A DNA stretch of 64,000 nt from Roseomonas sp. (GCA_031180725.1 JAPSLO010000005.1:124001-188000), one strand, 5' to 3'; positions 25,924-38,989 are shown, counted from the stretch's first letter. A program made the numbers and translations. Notes: generated from the letters alone by a model not told the origin.

Positions 25924-28155
25924 TCAGCCGTTCGGCATGGGAGGCGGCGCCGTGCCGGCCAGAAGTGCATTCCGCGCAGCTGAAAGAATCGCGCGGCCTC
26001 CACGTTCCGGATGCAACAGAAACAGCAAGAAGGACCGCCCGGTAACCATGTAACCATGGCCGAAATCGAAGGGCTCCGGCTCATCGATGTCGGGGCGGTG
26101 CGTGTCCACCAACAACAGCCAGCGCTGCCCGGCCGGCGGCTCCGGCAACGAGAACTCCACCACGTCGTGGTGCGCGTTCAGGACCAGCAGCAGCGTTGCG
26201 TCGCCGGCCGGGCGGCGTATGCCGGTCGCTTGGGCACGGCCATCCAGCAGCATACCCAGACAGCGCGTGGCGGGATCGTCCCAATGTTCCGCATCCATCT
26301 CCCCCCCGTCCGGCCGCAGCCAGGCCACGTCCTTCACGCCCAGCTCCTCGTTCACCTCGCCGGTCAGGAAGCGGCCGCGGCGCAGCACGGGGAAGTTCTG
26401 GCGCAGCGCGATCAGCTTGCGCACGAAGGCGGCCTGGGCGCGGCCCTCCTCGTCGATGCCGCTCCAGTCCACCCAGTTCAGCGCATTGTCCTGGCAATAG
26501 GCATTGTTGTTGCCCTGCTGCGTACGTCCGAACTCATCGCCCGCCAGCATCATCGGCGTGCCCTGCGCCAGCAGCAGGGTCGCCAGCATGTTCCGCTTCT
26601 GGCGCGCCCGCAGCGTGCGGATGGAGGAATCATCCGTCGGACCTTCCACGCCGTGGTTCCAGGAGAGGTTGTTCTCGTGGCCGTCGCGGTTGTCCTCGCC
26701 ATTCGCCTCGTTGTGCTTCTCGTCGTAGGAGACCAGATCCTGCAGCGTGAAGCCATCATGCGCGGTCACGAAGTTCACGCTGGCCCATGGCTTCCGGCCA
26801 CGCCGGTTGAACAGGTCGCCGGAGGCGGTGACGCGCGCCGCAAGTTCCGCGGCCTTGCCCTCGTCACCTTTCCAGAAGGCGCGCACCGTGTCGCGGAAGC
26901 GGTCGTTCCATTCAGCCCAACCAGGCGGGAAGCCACCCACCTGATAGCCGCCCGGGCCGCAGTCCCAGGGCTCGGCGATCAGCTTCACGCGCGACAGCAG
27001 CGGGTCCTGCCTGCAGCTGTCCAGGAAGCCGCCGCCCTCGTCGAAGCCGTAGGGCTCGCGCCCCAGGATGGTCGCCAGGTCGAAGCGGAAGCCATCCACC
27101 CGCATCTCGCCAGCCCAGTAGCGCAGGCTGTCCGTCACCATTTGCAGCACGCGAGGGTGGGAGAGATTCAGCGTGTTCCCGGTGCCGGTGTCGTTGATGT
27201 AGTAGCGCGGCTGGTCCGGGATCAGGCGATAGTAGCTGGCATTGTCGATGCCCTTGAAGCTCAGCATCGGCCCGCGCTCATTGCCCTCGGCCGTGTGGTT
27301 GTAGACTACGTCCAGGATGACCTCGAGACCTGCATCATGCAGGCGGGCCACCATTTCCTTGAACTCGCGCACGGCGAAAGTGGGTTCGCGGGCGTAGCGG
27401 CGGGCGGGAGCGAAGAAGGCGATGGTGTTGTAGCCCCAGTAATTCGTCAGGCCCTTGTCCAACAGGAAGGCATCATTGACGAAGGTATGGACCGGCAGCA
27501 GCTCCACCGAGGTCACGCCTAGGCCACGCAGGTAGTCCAGCACCTCCGGCGCGGCGAGGCCGGCATAGGTGCCCTGCATCTCCTCCGGCAGGCCGGGATG
27601 GCAGCGGGTGAAGCCCTTCACATGCGTCTCGTAGATCACCGTGCGTTCCCAGGGCACGTTCGGGGCGCGCTCGCGGCCCCAGCTGAATGCACTGTCGATC
27701 ACGCGGCATTTTGGCATCAACGCCGCGCTGTCGCGCGTATCGAAGGTCAGGTCGTCGCCGGTCTCCAGCACATAGCCGAACACTTCCGGCCCCCAGGTTA
27801 GATCGCCGACGATGGCGCGGGCATAGGGGTCGAGCAGCAGCTTGTTCGGGTTGAAGCGGTGCCCCGCATCAGGTGCGTGAGGCCCATGGACGCGATAGCC
27901 ATAGACAGTGCCGGGCCGCGCATCGGGTAGATAGCCGTGCCAGACCTCATCGGTGAATTCGGGCAGCTCGATGCGTTCCAGCTCGCGCTCGCCGGCATCG
28001 TCGAACAGGCATAGCTCCACCTTGGTCGCGTGGGCGGAGAACAGCGCGAAATTCACACCCAGCCCATCCCAGGTCGCGCCGAGTGGGAAGGCCTGGCCCT
28101 CGCGCACGCGTGAACGACGCATCACCTGCGGCGCTTGGGGAAGCTGCCCCTCCAT
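25924..28155 (-). CDS. glgX: Glycogen debranching enzyme GlgX
   Basis: A 743-residue GH13 isoamylase-type enzyme. A CBM48 domain comes first (GQAFPLGATWDGLGVNFALF), then the catalytic barrel with LDVVYNHTAEG, nucleophile Asp359 in GFRFDLA, acid/base Glu395 in LIAEPWD and Asp467 in TAHDGFT. It removes short alpha-1,6 branches left after phosphorylase. Length is a little above the E. coli enzyme (657) and close to TreX-type debranchers. It is divergent from treZ-malQ-treY across 134 bases, giving a full set for turning glycogen into trehalose. Confidence 0.94.
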   Translation of the reverse strand: MEGQLPQAPQVMRRSRVREGQAFPLGATWDGLGVNFALFSAHATKVELCLFDDAGERELERIELPEFTDEVWHGYLPDARPGTVYGYRVHGPHAPDAGHRFNPNKLLLDPYARAIVGDLTWGPEVFGYVLETGDDLTFDTRDSAALMPKCRVIDSAFSWGRERAPNVPWERTVIYETHVKGFTRCHPGLPEEMQGTYAGLAAPEVLDYLRGLGVTSVELLPVHTFVNDAFLLDKGLTNYWGYNTIAFFAPARRYAREPTFAVREFKEMVARLHDAGLEVILDVVYNHTAEGNERGPMLSFKGIDNASYYRLIPDQPRYYINDTGTGNTLNLSHPRVLQMVTDSLRYWAGEMRVDGFRFDLATILGREPYGFDEGGGFLDSCRQDPLLSRVKLIAEPWDCGPGGYQVGGFPPGWAEWNDRFRDTVRAFWKGDEGKAAELAARVTASGDLFNRRGRKPWASVNFVTAHDGFTLQDLVSYDEKHNEANGEDNRDGHENNLSWNHGVEGPTDDSSIRTLRARQKRNMLATLLLAQGTPMMLAGDEFGRTQQGNNNAYCQDNALNWVDWSGIDEEGRAQAAFVRKLIALRQNFPVLRRGRFLTGEVNEELGVKDVAWLRPDGGEMDAEHWDDPATRCLGMLLDGRAQATGIRRPAGDATLLLVLNAHHDVVEFSLPEPPAGQRWLLLVDTHRPDIDEPEPFDFGHGYMVTGRSFLLFLLHPERGGRAILSAARNALLAGTAPPPMPNG

Positions 28156-28289
28156 TGAGACCTCCGATCTTCCGGCGTTGCGTAACAGGCGACGCGGGGC
28201 GATGTTTCCGCGCGCACGGATTTATTCGGTGCGGCCGGGAACGGGATCGGCACGCAGCGGTTTCGAGGCCATTCGGAGCAGCTCCCCGC

Positions 28290-30110
28290 ATGTCACCGCC
28301 ATCCACTGGATTCGCGCCGGTCCGCCGCGCCCACCGCATGCCCTTCGGCGCCGAGACCCGCGAAGGCGGCGTGCGCTTCCGGCTCTGGGCGCCATCGCAT
28401 GCGGAGATCGGCCTGGAACTGGACGGCGCGGAGGCGCCGGTGGCGATGCGGCGGTCGGAGGATGGCTGGCACGAGCTGGTGACACCCCAGGCCCGCGCTG
28501 GCACGCGCTATCGCTTCGTATTACCGGACGGATTGCGCGTACCCGATCCGGCCTCCCGCTTTCAGCCGCAGGACGTGCATGGGCCGAGCGAAGTGGTGGA
28601 CCCGGCCGCCCATGTCTGGACTGATGTCGGCTGGGCCGGACGCCCCTGGGAAGAGGCGGTCGTCTATGAGCTGCATATCGGCGCCTTCACGCCGGAAGGG
28701 ACCTTCCGCGCCGCGATCGGCAAACTGGATCACCTGGTGGCGCTGGGCATCACCGCCATAGAGATCATGCCCATCGCCGAATTCCCGGGTGCGCGGAACT
28801 GGGGCTATGACGGCGTGCTGCCCTATGCGCCCGATGCCAGCTACGGCCGACCGGAAGATTTCAAGGCATTCGTGCAGGCCGCGCATGAACGCGGCCTGAT
28901 GGTGCTGCTGGACGTGGTCTACAACCACTTCGGACCGGAGGGAAACTATCTCTGGGCCGTGGCGCGGGAGACCTTCACCGAGCGCCACCACACCCCTTGG
29001 GGCGCCGCGATCAACTTCGATGGGCCCGGCAGCCAGGTGGTGCGAGACTTCTTCGTGCACAACGCGCTCTACTGGATCGAGGAGTTCCACTTGGACGGCC
29101 TGCGCCTGGATGCGGTGCACGCCATCCTGGATGACAGCCCGCGCCATCTTCTGCAGGAACTGGCGGAACGCATCCGCACCGCGGTGCCGGACCGCCCGAT
29201 CCACCTGATCCTGGAGAATGAAGACAATCATGCCTTCCGCTTGCGCCGCGATGCGCAAGCGCTCCCGATGCAACACACGGCACAGTGGAACGACGATGTG
29301 CACCATGTGCTGCATGTGGCCGCCACGGGTGAATCCAGCGGCTACTATGCGGACTACAAGGGCGACACGCGGAAGCTGGCCCGTGCCCTGGCGGAAGGCT
29401 TCGCTTTCCAGGGCGAGGAAATGCCCTATCGCGGGCATGCGCGCGGCGAGCCCAGCGCCGATCTGCCGCCCACCGCCTTCGTCGCCTTCATCCAGAACCA
29501 CGACCAAGTCGGCAACCGCGCCTTCGGCGACCGATTGAACGCCACCGCGCCGCCCGAGGCGATGCGCGCCATCGCCGCCACTTATCTGTTGTTGCCGCAG
29601 ATCCCGATGCTGTTCATGGGCGAGGAGTGGTTGGCCGCGCAGCCCTTCCCCTTCTTCTGCGACTTCGGGCCGGAACTGGCGGATGCCGTGCGCGACGGCC
29701 GTCGCGCCGAATTCGCGCGCTTTCCGGAATTCGCCGATCCCGCCCAGCGTGAACGTATCCCCGACCCGCTCTCACCCGCCACCTTCAATGCCGCGAAGCT
29801 GCGCTGGGACGACACGACACGCGAGCCGCACGCCGAGTGGCTGGCCTGGTACCGGCGAATCCTGGCGGTGCGGCATGCGGAGATCGTGCCGCGCCTGGCC
29901 GGAATCCGGCGCGGCGGGAAGTACGAGGTCCTGGGCGAGGGTGCCGTCGGGATCCGCTGGGATATGCCGCGCGCGGTGCTGCACCTGGTGGCCAACCTCT
30001 CCTCCCATGCGCAGCCGCTGGCACTACCGAGGGGCCGCATGATTTGGCGCGAGGGCGAGCCGGGCGCCGCCTGGTTCCTGTGCTGGACTATCGAGGAGAC
30101 GGGCGCGTGA
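28290..30110 (+). CDS. treZ: Malto-oligosyltrehalose trehalohydrolase
   Basis: A 606-residue GH13 enzyme that releases trehalose from maltooligosyl-trehalose. Marks are EGGVRFRLWAPSHAEIGLEL (CBM48-like start), AVVYELHIGAFTPEGTFRAA, EIMPIAEFPGARNWGYDGV, LDGLRLDAVHAI (nucleophile Asp), LILENEDN (acid/base Glu) and IQNHDQVGNRAFG. The frame is open from 28083; ATG 28290 has GGAG about 11 bases upstream, and ATG 28338 is an alternative. Its last four bases contain the malQ start (GTGA). Confidence 0.94.
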   Translation: MSPPSTGFAPVRRAHRMPFGAETREGGVRFRLWAPSHAEIGLELDGAEAPVAMRRSEDGWHELVTPQARAGTRYRFVLPDGLRVPDPASRFQPQDVHGPSEVVDPAAHVWTDVGWAGRPWEEAVVYELHIGAFTPEGTFRAAIGKLDHLVALGITAIEIMPIAEFPGARNWGYDGVLPYAPDASYGRPEDFKAFVQAAHERGLMVLLDVVYNHFGPEGNYLWAVARETFTERHHTPWGAAINFDGPGSQVVRDFFVHNALYWIEEFHLDGLRLDAVHAILDDSPRHLLQELAERIRTAVPDRPIHLILENEDNHAFRLRRDAQALPMQHTAQWNDDVHHVLHVAATGESSGYYADYKGDTRKLARALAEGFAFQGEEMPYRGHARGEPSADLPPTAFVAFIQNHDQVGNRAFGDRLNATAPPEAMRAIAATYLLLPQIPMLFMGEEWLAAQPFPFFCDFGPELADAVRDGRRAEFARFPEFADPAQRERIPDPLSPATFNAAKLRWDDTTREPHAEWLAWYRRILAVRHAEIVPRLAGIRRGGKYEVLGEGAVGIRWDMPRAVLHLVANLSSHAQPLALPRGRMIWREGEPGAAWFLCWTIEETGA

Positions 30111-32255
30111 CGCCGGAAACACCTGCCCTGGATGCACTTGCGCTGCGCATGGGCATCGAGCCGGACTATGTGGATGTGCGCGGCGAGCTGATTCGCGCCT
30201 CTTCCGAGACCAAGCGCCTGCTGCTGGCTGCCATGGGCGTGACCGTGACGGATGAGGCCACGGCCGCCGCCGCCCTCGCCGAAATCGAACTGGCCGCCTG
30301 GCGGGAAATGCTGCCCCCCGTGATGGTGGTCCGCGCCGATGCGCCGGCGCGCATCGCGCTGCGGCTGCCTGCGACCACGCGGGGCATCGTCTGGCGCATC
30401 GCGCTGGAGGAGGGGACGGAGCGGCGGGGGGAAGCGGATTTCCCCACGCTCGAGCTGCAGGATGGCGCGACGATCGAGGGCGAGCGGTGCGAGCGCCGAC
30501 TTCTCTCCCTGCCCGCCGGCCTGCCGCCCGGATATCATCGCCTTTCGCTGGAACCGGGCGGCGCTTCCATGGCGCTGATCGTCTCGCCCGGGCGTTGCTG
30601 GCTGCCGGAGGCGGCGGCGCGGGGCGACAAGCTGTGGGGCATTGCGGTGCAGCTTTACCTGCTGCGCTCCGCCCGGGACTGGGGCATCGGCGATTTCGGC
30701 GATCTGCAGCGCCTGGTGGAAATCGCCGGGGCGGAAGGCGCGGCGGTGATCGGGCTGAACCCGCTGCACGCGCTGTTCCCTGACAACCCGGAAGCCGCCA
30801 GCCCCTACTCGCCCGCCAGTCGCCTGCTGCTGAATGTGCTGAACATCGATGTCGGCGCCCTGCCCGAGCTGCCCGGCTGCACCGAGGCGCAGTCGCTCCT
30901 CGCCTCGGAGGATTTTCGCAGGCGGCTCGAAGCCGCGCGGGCGGCCCGACTGATGGATTACAGCGCTGTCACCGCCCTGAAGCTGCAGGTGCTGCGGCTT
31001 CTCTTCGACCATTTTCAGCGCGCCGCCGAACCCGCGCGCCGCACCGCCTTCGCGGCTTTCCGGCAGGCGCGCGGCGAAAGCTTCGCGCGAAGCTGCCTGT
31101 TTCTGGCGCTGCGGTCGCATTTCGCGGCGCGGGATCCCGAACTCTCCTGGTGGCGCCGCTGGCCGGAGGGTTTCCGCGATCCCGCCTCGGCCGAAGTGCG
31201 CGCCTTCGCGCGCGACCACGCGGCGGAGGTGGATTTCCAGGCCTGGCTGCAATGGGTCGCCGATGAGCAGCTCGGTGCGGCCGCCGCCGCGGCGAAGGCG
31301 CGGGGCATGGCGATCGGGCTCTATCGCGACCTGGCCGTGGGCGCGGACAGCGCCGGCGCCGAGACCTGGACGAACCAAGCCGCCGTGCTCTCCGGCGTGC
31401 AGGTCGGCGCGCCGCGGGACATCTTCAATCCGGCCGGGCAGGACTGGGGCCTGCCGCCCTTCCACCCGCGGGCCCTGCGCGCCGAGGCCTATCGCAGCTT
31501 CATCGAGCTGGTGCGCGCGAACATGCGCCATGCCGGGGGCCTGCGCATCGATCATGTCATGGGCCTGCTGCACCTGTTCTGCATCCCTGCCGGCCGCAAG
31601 CCAGCCGAAGGCGCCTACATCGCCTATCCGATCGAGGACCTGATCGGAATCCTGGCGCTGGAAAGCCAGCGCAACCGCTGCCTGGTGGTGGGCGAGGATC
31701 TCGGCACGGTACCGGACGGCTTCCGCGAACGCATGGCGGCGGCGAACATCCTTTCCTACCGCATTCTCTCCTTCGAGCAGGATGAGGACGGCACCTTCCT
31801 GCCGCCGCAGTCTTATCCGCGCCTAGCCTTGGCCGTGCTGGGCAGCCACGACCTGCCGACGCTGCGCGGCTGGTGGGAAGGGCACGACATTGTCCTGAAG
31901 CGCCGCTACGACCTACTGACCGATGCCGAAACCGAATGGCAGCAGGAGCTGCGCGCGCGCGACAAGGCCAGCCTGTTGACGGCGCTTCGGAAGGCCGGGC
32001 TGCTCGATGCCGCGGAACCCGACATTCCCGCGCTGTCGCGGGCGCTGCACGGCTTCCTCGGCCGCAGCAGCGCGCTGCTGGCGGTCGCGAACCTGGACGA
32101 CATGCTGGACGAGCCGGAGCAGGTGAACGTGCCATCCACGGACCGCGAGCATCCCAACTGGCGCCGCAAGCTGGCCGTGCCGGTCGAGGAGATCGCGCGC
32201 CATCCCGGCTTCCGCGAGGCTGCGGCCGTGCTGCGCACGTCGCGCGGGGGCGCGC

Positions 32256-32263
<8 letters not shown>
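30107..32263 (+). CDS. malQ: 4-alpha-glucanotransferase (GTG start)
   Basis: A 718-residue GH77 amylomaltase. An N-terminal extension (residues 1-160) precedes the catalytic barrel, which begins at LWGIAVQLYLLRSARDWGIG. It has GLRIDHVMGLLH (nucleophile Asp), CLVVGEDLGTVP (acid/base Glu) and VLGSHDLPTLRGWW. It re-sizes malto-oligosaccharides so that TreY always has chains of sufficient length. The start is GTG at 30107 inside the treZ stop (GTGA), with GAGGAG 9 bases upstream. It overlaps treY by 8 bases. The order treZ-malQ-treY is known in proteobacteria. Confidence 0.94.
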
Positions 32264-35018
<2,755 letters not shown>

Positions 35019-35081
35019 TCAAGGCGAGTGGATCTGTTCGGAAACGGGCAAATCCGGCAGGCGACGTCCCGGACGCCGAGG

Positions 35082-35099
35082 GTGGCCCACAGGGGCCAC
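35082..35099. terminator. Hairpin downstream of treY
   Basis: A perfect 7-bp stem GTGGCCC-ACAG-GGGCCAC, 63 bases after treY. It probably acts together with the next hairpin between convergent genes. Confidence 0.5.
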
Positions 35100-35164
35100 G
35101 GTACAAAGCCAATTCGCGCGCGGCGCACAGGCCCACGCGGTAGGCCAACATTCGCCTGGCTACA

Positions 35165-35183
35165 GCCGGGGTCGAACCCCGGC
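35165..35183. terminator. Hairpin between treY and the DUF6481 gene
   Basis: A perfect 8-bp stem GCCGGGGT-CGA-ACCCCGGC, 7 bases beyond the stop of the minus-strand gene and so well placed as its terminator. It superficially resembles a tRNA T-arm but has no tRNA around it. Confidence 0.6.
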
Positions 35184-35189
35184 GCGACC

Positions 35190-35594
35190 TCAGCGCTGGC
35201 GCGCCTTACGGGCGTCCTGCATCGCCCGGTGGGCGGCAGCCAGGGCGGCGGCGCGGTTGCGCTGATCGGCGGCGCGGCGGGCGGCGGCGTTGGCGGCCTC
35301 GATCTCCGCGGCGCGGCGGCGGGCGGCCTCTTCCTGTGCCTTGCGCTCGGCCTCGCGCTTGGCGGCCTGGCGCGCGGCCTCCTCGGCTTGGCGCTGGGCG
35401 AGCTTGGCAGCGCGCTTTTCGGCCTCCCGGGCGGCGCGCGCCTCCGCAATGGCCTTCTGCTCGGCCATCCGGCGCTGCACCTCGGGATCCTCGAGACGGG
35501 CCTTCATTTCGGCGAACTTCGCGGCAGCAGCCTTGCGGGCTTCCTCCGCGGCGTTCTTCCGCTCGTTGAAGTCGAACAGCTTCTTAGTCTGCAT
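35190..35594 (-). CDS. DUF6481-like alanine-rich coiled-coil protein
   Basis: A 134-residue protein that is almost wholly helical and charged. It begins MQTKKLFDFNERKNAAEEAR, and nearly everything from residue 14 onward is alanine, arginine, lysine and glutamate in coiled-coil spacing (AEKRAAKLAQRQAEEAARQA). DPEVQRRMAEQKAIAEARAA near residue 36 fits the DUF6481 pattern. The upstream extension to 35630 is rejected because homology starts at ATG 35594. No cysteine or membrane segment is present. Function unknown. Confidence 0.75.
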   Translation of the reverse strand: MQTKKLFDFNERKNAAEEARKAAAAKFAEMKARLEDPEVQRRMAEQKAIAEARAAREAEKRAAKLAQRQAEEAARQAAKREAERKAQEEAARRRAAEIEAANAAARRAADQRNRAAALAAAHRAMQDARKARQR

Positions 35595-35727
35595 GGTCCT
35601 CGATGTAGCGGCAGGCGCTCGGGCGGCCAAGGGGTTGCGGCGCGCGCATTACGCAACCCTCCCTTCTCATCTCTCTGTGAGTGGGGATCCGGCCAGGCTC
35701 TCAGCCCAGCCGCTCCCCCCTGCGGCC

Positions 35728-36693
35728 TCAGTTGGTCAGGGTGACGCCTGATTCACGCACAAGTTCCGCCCAGCGCCGCACCTCCGCCTGGTGGAACCGG
35801 CTGAATTCCTGCGGTGGCATGGTCTGGATGACGAAGCCCAGCGCCGAAAGCCGGCCGAGCAGCGTGGCATCGGCCAGCGCCGCCTCGGTGGCGGCATGCA
35901 CCGCCTCCAGCACCGCGGCCGGCGTGCCAGCGGGCGCGAAGAGCCCGAACCAGGCATCGCCCGAGACATAGCCGTAACCCAGCTCCTTCAGTGTCGGCAC
36001 CTCCGGCTGGTCGGGGAAGCGGCGGTCGCCCCCCGCGCCCAGCAGCCGGATCCGCCCATCCGCCGCCAAGGCGGAGACGCTGGCCCAGGTGGCCATCATG
36101 AAGTCCACCACCCCGGCCACCAGGTCCTGCGCCGCCGGACCGGCGCCGCGATAGGGCACATGGGTGGCGTTCATCCTGTTCCGCCGGGCGAAGGTTTCCG
36201 CCATCAGGTGCGAGGAAGAGCCGGCGGAGGAGGAGGCGTAGGACAACCCCTTGCCGGGCTGCCGGCCCAGTTCCACCAGCTCCGCCACGCTGCGGGCGGG
36301 GGAACTGCCGGGCACCACCAGCCCATGCGGGGCGCGGGCCACCAGGGTGATCGCGGCGAAGCCAGCGGGGTCATAGGGCAGACCGGGGATCAGCGCGCCA
36401 TTCGTCGCCTGGGTCTGGTTGTTGCCGAACAACAGGGTCAGCCCGTCCGGCGCGGCGCGGAACACCGCTTCGGCCCCGATCACTCCGGCGCCACCACCCC
36501 GGTTATCCACCACCACCTGCTGGCCCCAGGCCTCCTGCCACTTCGCAGCCAGGCCGCGCGCCAGCACATCGGTGGTGCCGCCGGGCGGGAAGGGCACCAC
36601 CAGGCGCACTGGGCGCTGCGGGTAGGCACCCTGGCCGAGGGCCAGGCCGGGCAGAGCCAGAAAGGAAGCGCCGAGCAGGCTCCGGCGGAGCAT
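35728..36693 (-). CDS. TctC/Bug-family periplasmic binding protein 4
   Basis: A 321-residue receptor with leader LRRSLLGASFLALPGLALGQ. Motifs are LVVPFPPGGTTDVLARGL, VVDNRGGGAGVIGAEA, LSYASSSAGSSSHLMAE and VPYRGAGPAAQDLVAG. ATG 36693 is chosen because GAGG precedes it by 6 bases; ATG 36705 is the alternative and the frame runs open to 36789. It is single, divergent from prfC, without an enzyme partner. Confidence 0.92.
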   Translation of the reverse strand: MLRRSLLGASFLALPGLALGQGAYPQRPVRLVVPFPPGGTTDVLARGLAAKWQEAWGQQVVVDNRGGGAGVIGAEAVFRAAPDGLTLLFGNNQTQATNGALIPGLPYDPAGFAAITLVARAPHGLVVPGSSPARSVAELVELGRQPGKGLSYASSSAGSSSHLMAETFARRNRMNATHVPYRGAGPAAQDLVAGVVDFMMATWASVSALAADGRIRLLGAGGDRRFPDQPEVPTLKELGYGYVSGDAWFGLFAPAGTPAAVLEAVHAATEAALADATLLGRLSALGFVIQTMPPQEFSRFHQAEVRRWAELVRESGVTLTN

Positions 36694-36884
36694 CGCGGAC
36701 CTCATGCGTTTGGGTGCCGCATCATGCCGCAGCGCCGCAGGCCGGGGCGAGTCAGTCCCGAGGGGCAGAAGGAACGTCCTGGCGCCCAATCTGCCCGTGA
36801 AAGCGGCGGGTTGCCCCGCACGCCGGCCTGCCGCGCTTACGCCGGGGCTGCTGCGGCGGGCCGCCAGAGGCTATATGCGCCACC

Positions 36885-38528
36885 ATGACCGACAGCCTGG
36901 CCCCCGAAACCGTCACGCCGGAAGGCGCGCCGAATGAAGTTGCGCGGGAAGCCGCGCGGCGGCGCACTTTTGCGATCATCGCCCACCCCGACGCGGGCAA
37001 GACCACGCTGACCGAGAAGCTGCTGCTGAAGGGCGGCGCCATCCAACTGGCCGGCGCCGTGCGTGCCAAGGGCAATGCCCGCCGCACCCGGTCCGACTGG
37101 ATGAAGATCGAGCAGGACCGCGGCATTTCTGTCGCCACCAGCGTGATGACCTTTGAGCGGTCAGGTGTTGTCTTCAACCTGCTCGACACGCCCGGCCACG
37201 AGGATTTTTCCGAGGATACCTACCGCACCCTCACTGCCGTGGACGCGGCCGTGATGGTGCTGGACGCGGCCAAGGGCATCGAGAGCCAGACCCGCAAGCT
37301 GTTCGAGGTCTGTCGCCTGCGCGACATCCCGATCGTCACCTTCGTCAACAAGATGGACCGCGAATCCCGCGACCCCTTCGAGTTGATCGACGAGATCGAA
37401 AAGACGCTGGCGCTGGATGCCGCCCCCGTCGCCTGGCCGGTCGGGCGCGCCGGCGAGTTCTGGGGAACCTATGACATCCTGGCCAAGCGCCTGATGCCGG
37501 TGGACGCGACGGAGGAGGAGGCCATCCCCGTATCCGGCTATGACGACCCGAAGATCGCCGAACTGGTCGGTCCCGCCCGGGCCGAGGCGCTAGCCGAGGA
37601 GGTGCTGTTGGCCGAGGCGGGGCTGAAGCCCTTCGACCTGGAGGCCTTCCGCGAGGGCACGCTGACCCCGGTATTCTTCGGATCGGCGCTGCGCGATTTC
37701 GGCGTCGGCCACCTGCTGGAGGGCCTGTCCCGCTTCGCCCCGCCGCCCGGCCCGCGCGCCGCCGACCCGCGCGCGGTGGAGCCGGAGGAGCCCCGCCTGA
37801 CCGGCTTCGTGTTCAAGGTGCAGGCCAATATGGACCCCAACCACCGCGACCGCGTGGCCTTCGTGCGGCTGTGCAGCGGGCGGCTGACCAAGGGCATGCG
37901 GCTGCGCCAGGTGCGCACCGGCAAGCAGGTGCCGGTGAATGCGCCGCTGTTCTTCTTCGCCAAGGAACGCCAGGTGGCCGAGGAAGCCTGGCCCGGCGAC
38001 GTGGTGGGCATCGCCAACCACGGCACGCTGCGCATCGGCGACACGCTGACCGAAGGCGAGGAAGTGAATTTCCGTGGCGTCCCCTCCTTCGCGCCGGAGA
38101 TCCTGCGGCATGTGCGGCTGGAGGATCCGATGCTGGCCAAGAAGCTGCGCACCGCCCTGGATCAACTGGCGGAGGAAGGCGTGGTGCAGATCTTCCGGCC
38201 GCTGGATGGCTCCCCGCCCGTGGTGGGCGTGGTCGGCCAGCTTCAGCTCGACGTGCTGCAATCACGCCTGAAGGTGGAATACGGCGTACCCTGCGGCTTC
38301 GACGCCACGCGCTGGACGACTCTGCGCTGGATCAGCGGCGAGCGTGCGCAGGTGGAACGCTGGGCCGTTGGCAATCGCGGCGACACCGCCGAGGATCACG
38401 ACGGCGAATATGTTGCCTTGTTCAGCAGCGACTGGCGCCGCAAGCGTGCCGAGGAGGACTATCCGGCGCTGAAGTTCCACGCCGTGCGGGAACAGCACGG
38501 GGTCGTTGCAATGCAACGCAAAGGCTGA
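36885..38528 (+). CDS. prfC: Peptide chain release factor 3
   Basis: A 547-residue translational GTPase. G1 is AHPDAGKTTLTEK (about 34-46), switch I includes the DRGISVATSVM segment, G3 is DTPGHEDFSEDTYR and G4 is NKMDRES. RF3-specific features include GAVRAKGNARRTRSDWM and the C-terminal VVGQLQLDVLQSRLKVEYGV. It recycles RF1/RF2 after termination using GTP. It is a single-gene unit convergent with the RES-domain gene, leaving only 18 bases. Confidence 0.96.
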   Translation: MTDSLAPETVTPEGAPNEVAREAARRRTFAIIAHPDAGKTTLTEKLLLKGGAIQLAGAVRAKGNARRTRSDWMKIEQDRGISVATSVMTFERSGVVFNLLDTPGHEDFSEDTYRTLTAVDAAVMVLDAAKGIESQTRKLFEVCRLRDIPIVTFVNKMDRESRDPFELIDEIEKTLALDAAPVAWPVGRAGEFWGTYDILAKRLMPVDATEEEAIPVSGYDDPKIAELVGPARAEALAEEVLLAEAGLKPFDLEAFREGTLTPVFFGSALRDFGVGHLLEGLSRFAPPPGPRAADPRAVEPEEPRLTGFVFKVQANMDPNHRDRVAFVRLCSGRLTKGMRLRQVRTGKQVPVNAPLFFFAKERQVAEEAWPGDVVGIANHGTLRIGDTLTEGEEVNFRGVPSFAPEILRHVRLEDPMLAKKLRTALDQLAEEGVVQIFRPLDGSPPVVGVVGQLQLDVLQSRLKVEYGVPCGFDATRWTTLRWISGERAQVERWAVGNRGDTAEDHDGEYVALFSSDWRRKRAEEDYPALKFHAVREQHGVVAMQRKG

Positions 38529-38539
38529 TTGCGAATGGC

Positions 38540-38553
38540 GCGCTGATCAGCGC
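38540..38553. terminator. Palindrome at the prfC/RES junction
   Basis: A perfect 14-base palindrome GCGCTGATCAGCGC lies in the 18-base gap and includes the RES stop codon (38547-38549). It could be a minimal shared terminator or a protein site. Confidence 0.4.
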
Positions 38554-38981
38554 CCCCCGGCCCAGAGCCGCGGGTCGAAGCGGAAGGGTGTACAGGCTTC
38601 CACCTCCGCTTGCCGTGCGCGAGTGTGGAGGGGATTCAGCAGCAGATTGCGGCCCTCCCGCACGATGATGCTGGGCACGCGCAGCACGGCGCTGCGTCCT
38701 TCGCGCAGCCAGGCATCGCCATGGGCGCGCGGATCCTTCGGGATCTCCGGCACATCCTCGACATCCTCGGGCAGGCGGATGCGCATCAGCACATGGTCGT
38801 GCACCAGTTCCTCATAGGGCATGTCCAGATGCGCCCGCAGTTCCAGCACGGCCAGCGCAGGGTGTTCCGAGAGATAGACCACGCGCCAGCCCGGGCTGTT
38901 CCAGCGTTCCCCCTCCACGGCATGATGGCCGCTGAGATCGGCTTGGGCCTGCCGGCAGATCTGCCACCCAACCAGCGGCAC
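38547..38981 (-). CDS. RES-domain protein (NAD+ phosphorylase toxin family)
   Basis: A 144-residue RES-domain protein. ADLSGHHAVEGERWNSPGWR and VVYLSEHPALAVLELRAHLD carry the conserved Arg (in ERW), Tyr and Glu. AVLRVPSIIVREGRNLLLNP carries the conserved Ser. Members such as MbcT and ParT destroy or use NAD+ and are held by an Xre/MbcA-like antitoxin encoded next to them. No antitoxin gene is next to this one. The gene begins with GTG at 38981, 8 bases after the membrane-protein gene, and ends an operon begun by the formaldehyde-dehydrogenase-like gene. It may be an orphan toxin or a domesticated NAD+-processing enzyme. Confidence 0.87.
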   Translation of the reverse strand: MPLVGWQICRQAQADLSGHHAVEGERWNSPGWRVVYLSEHPALAVLELRAHLDMPYEELVHDHVLMRIRLPEDVEDVPEIPKDPRAHGDAWLREGRSAVLRVPSIIVREGRNLLLNPLHTRARQAEVEACTPFRFDPRLWAGGR

Positions 38982-38989
38982 GGCAGCGC

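Noticed and set aside
29582-31573. Long open frame antisense to treZ/malQ
   Set aside because: No domain is recognisable and both overlapping sense genes are confidently identified.
35150-35190. tRNA-like T-arm (GGGGTCGAACCCC)
   Set aside because: It is a perfect 8-bp hairpin with a three-base loop. No acceptor, D or anticodon arm can be built around it and no CCA end follows; a terminator explains it better.
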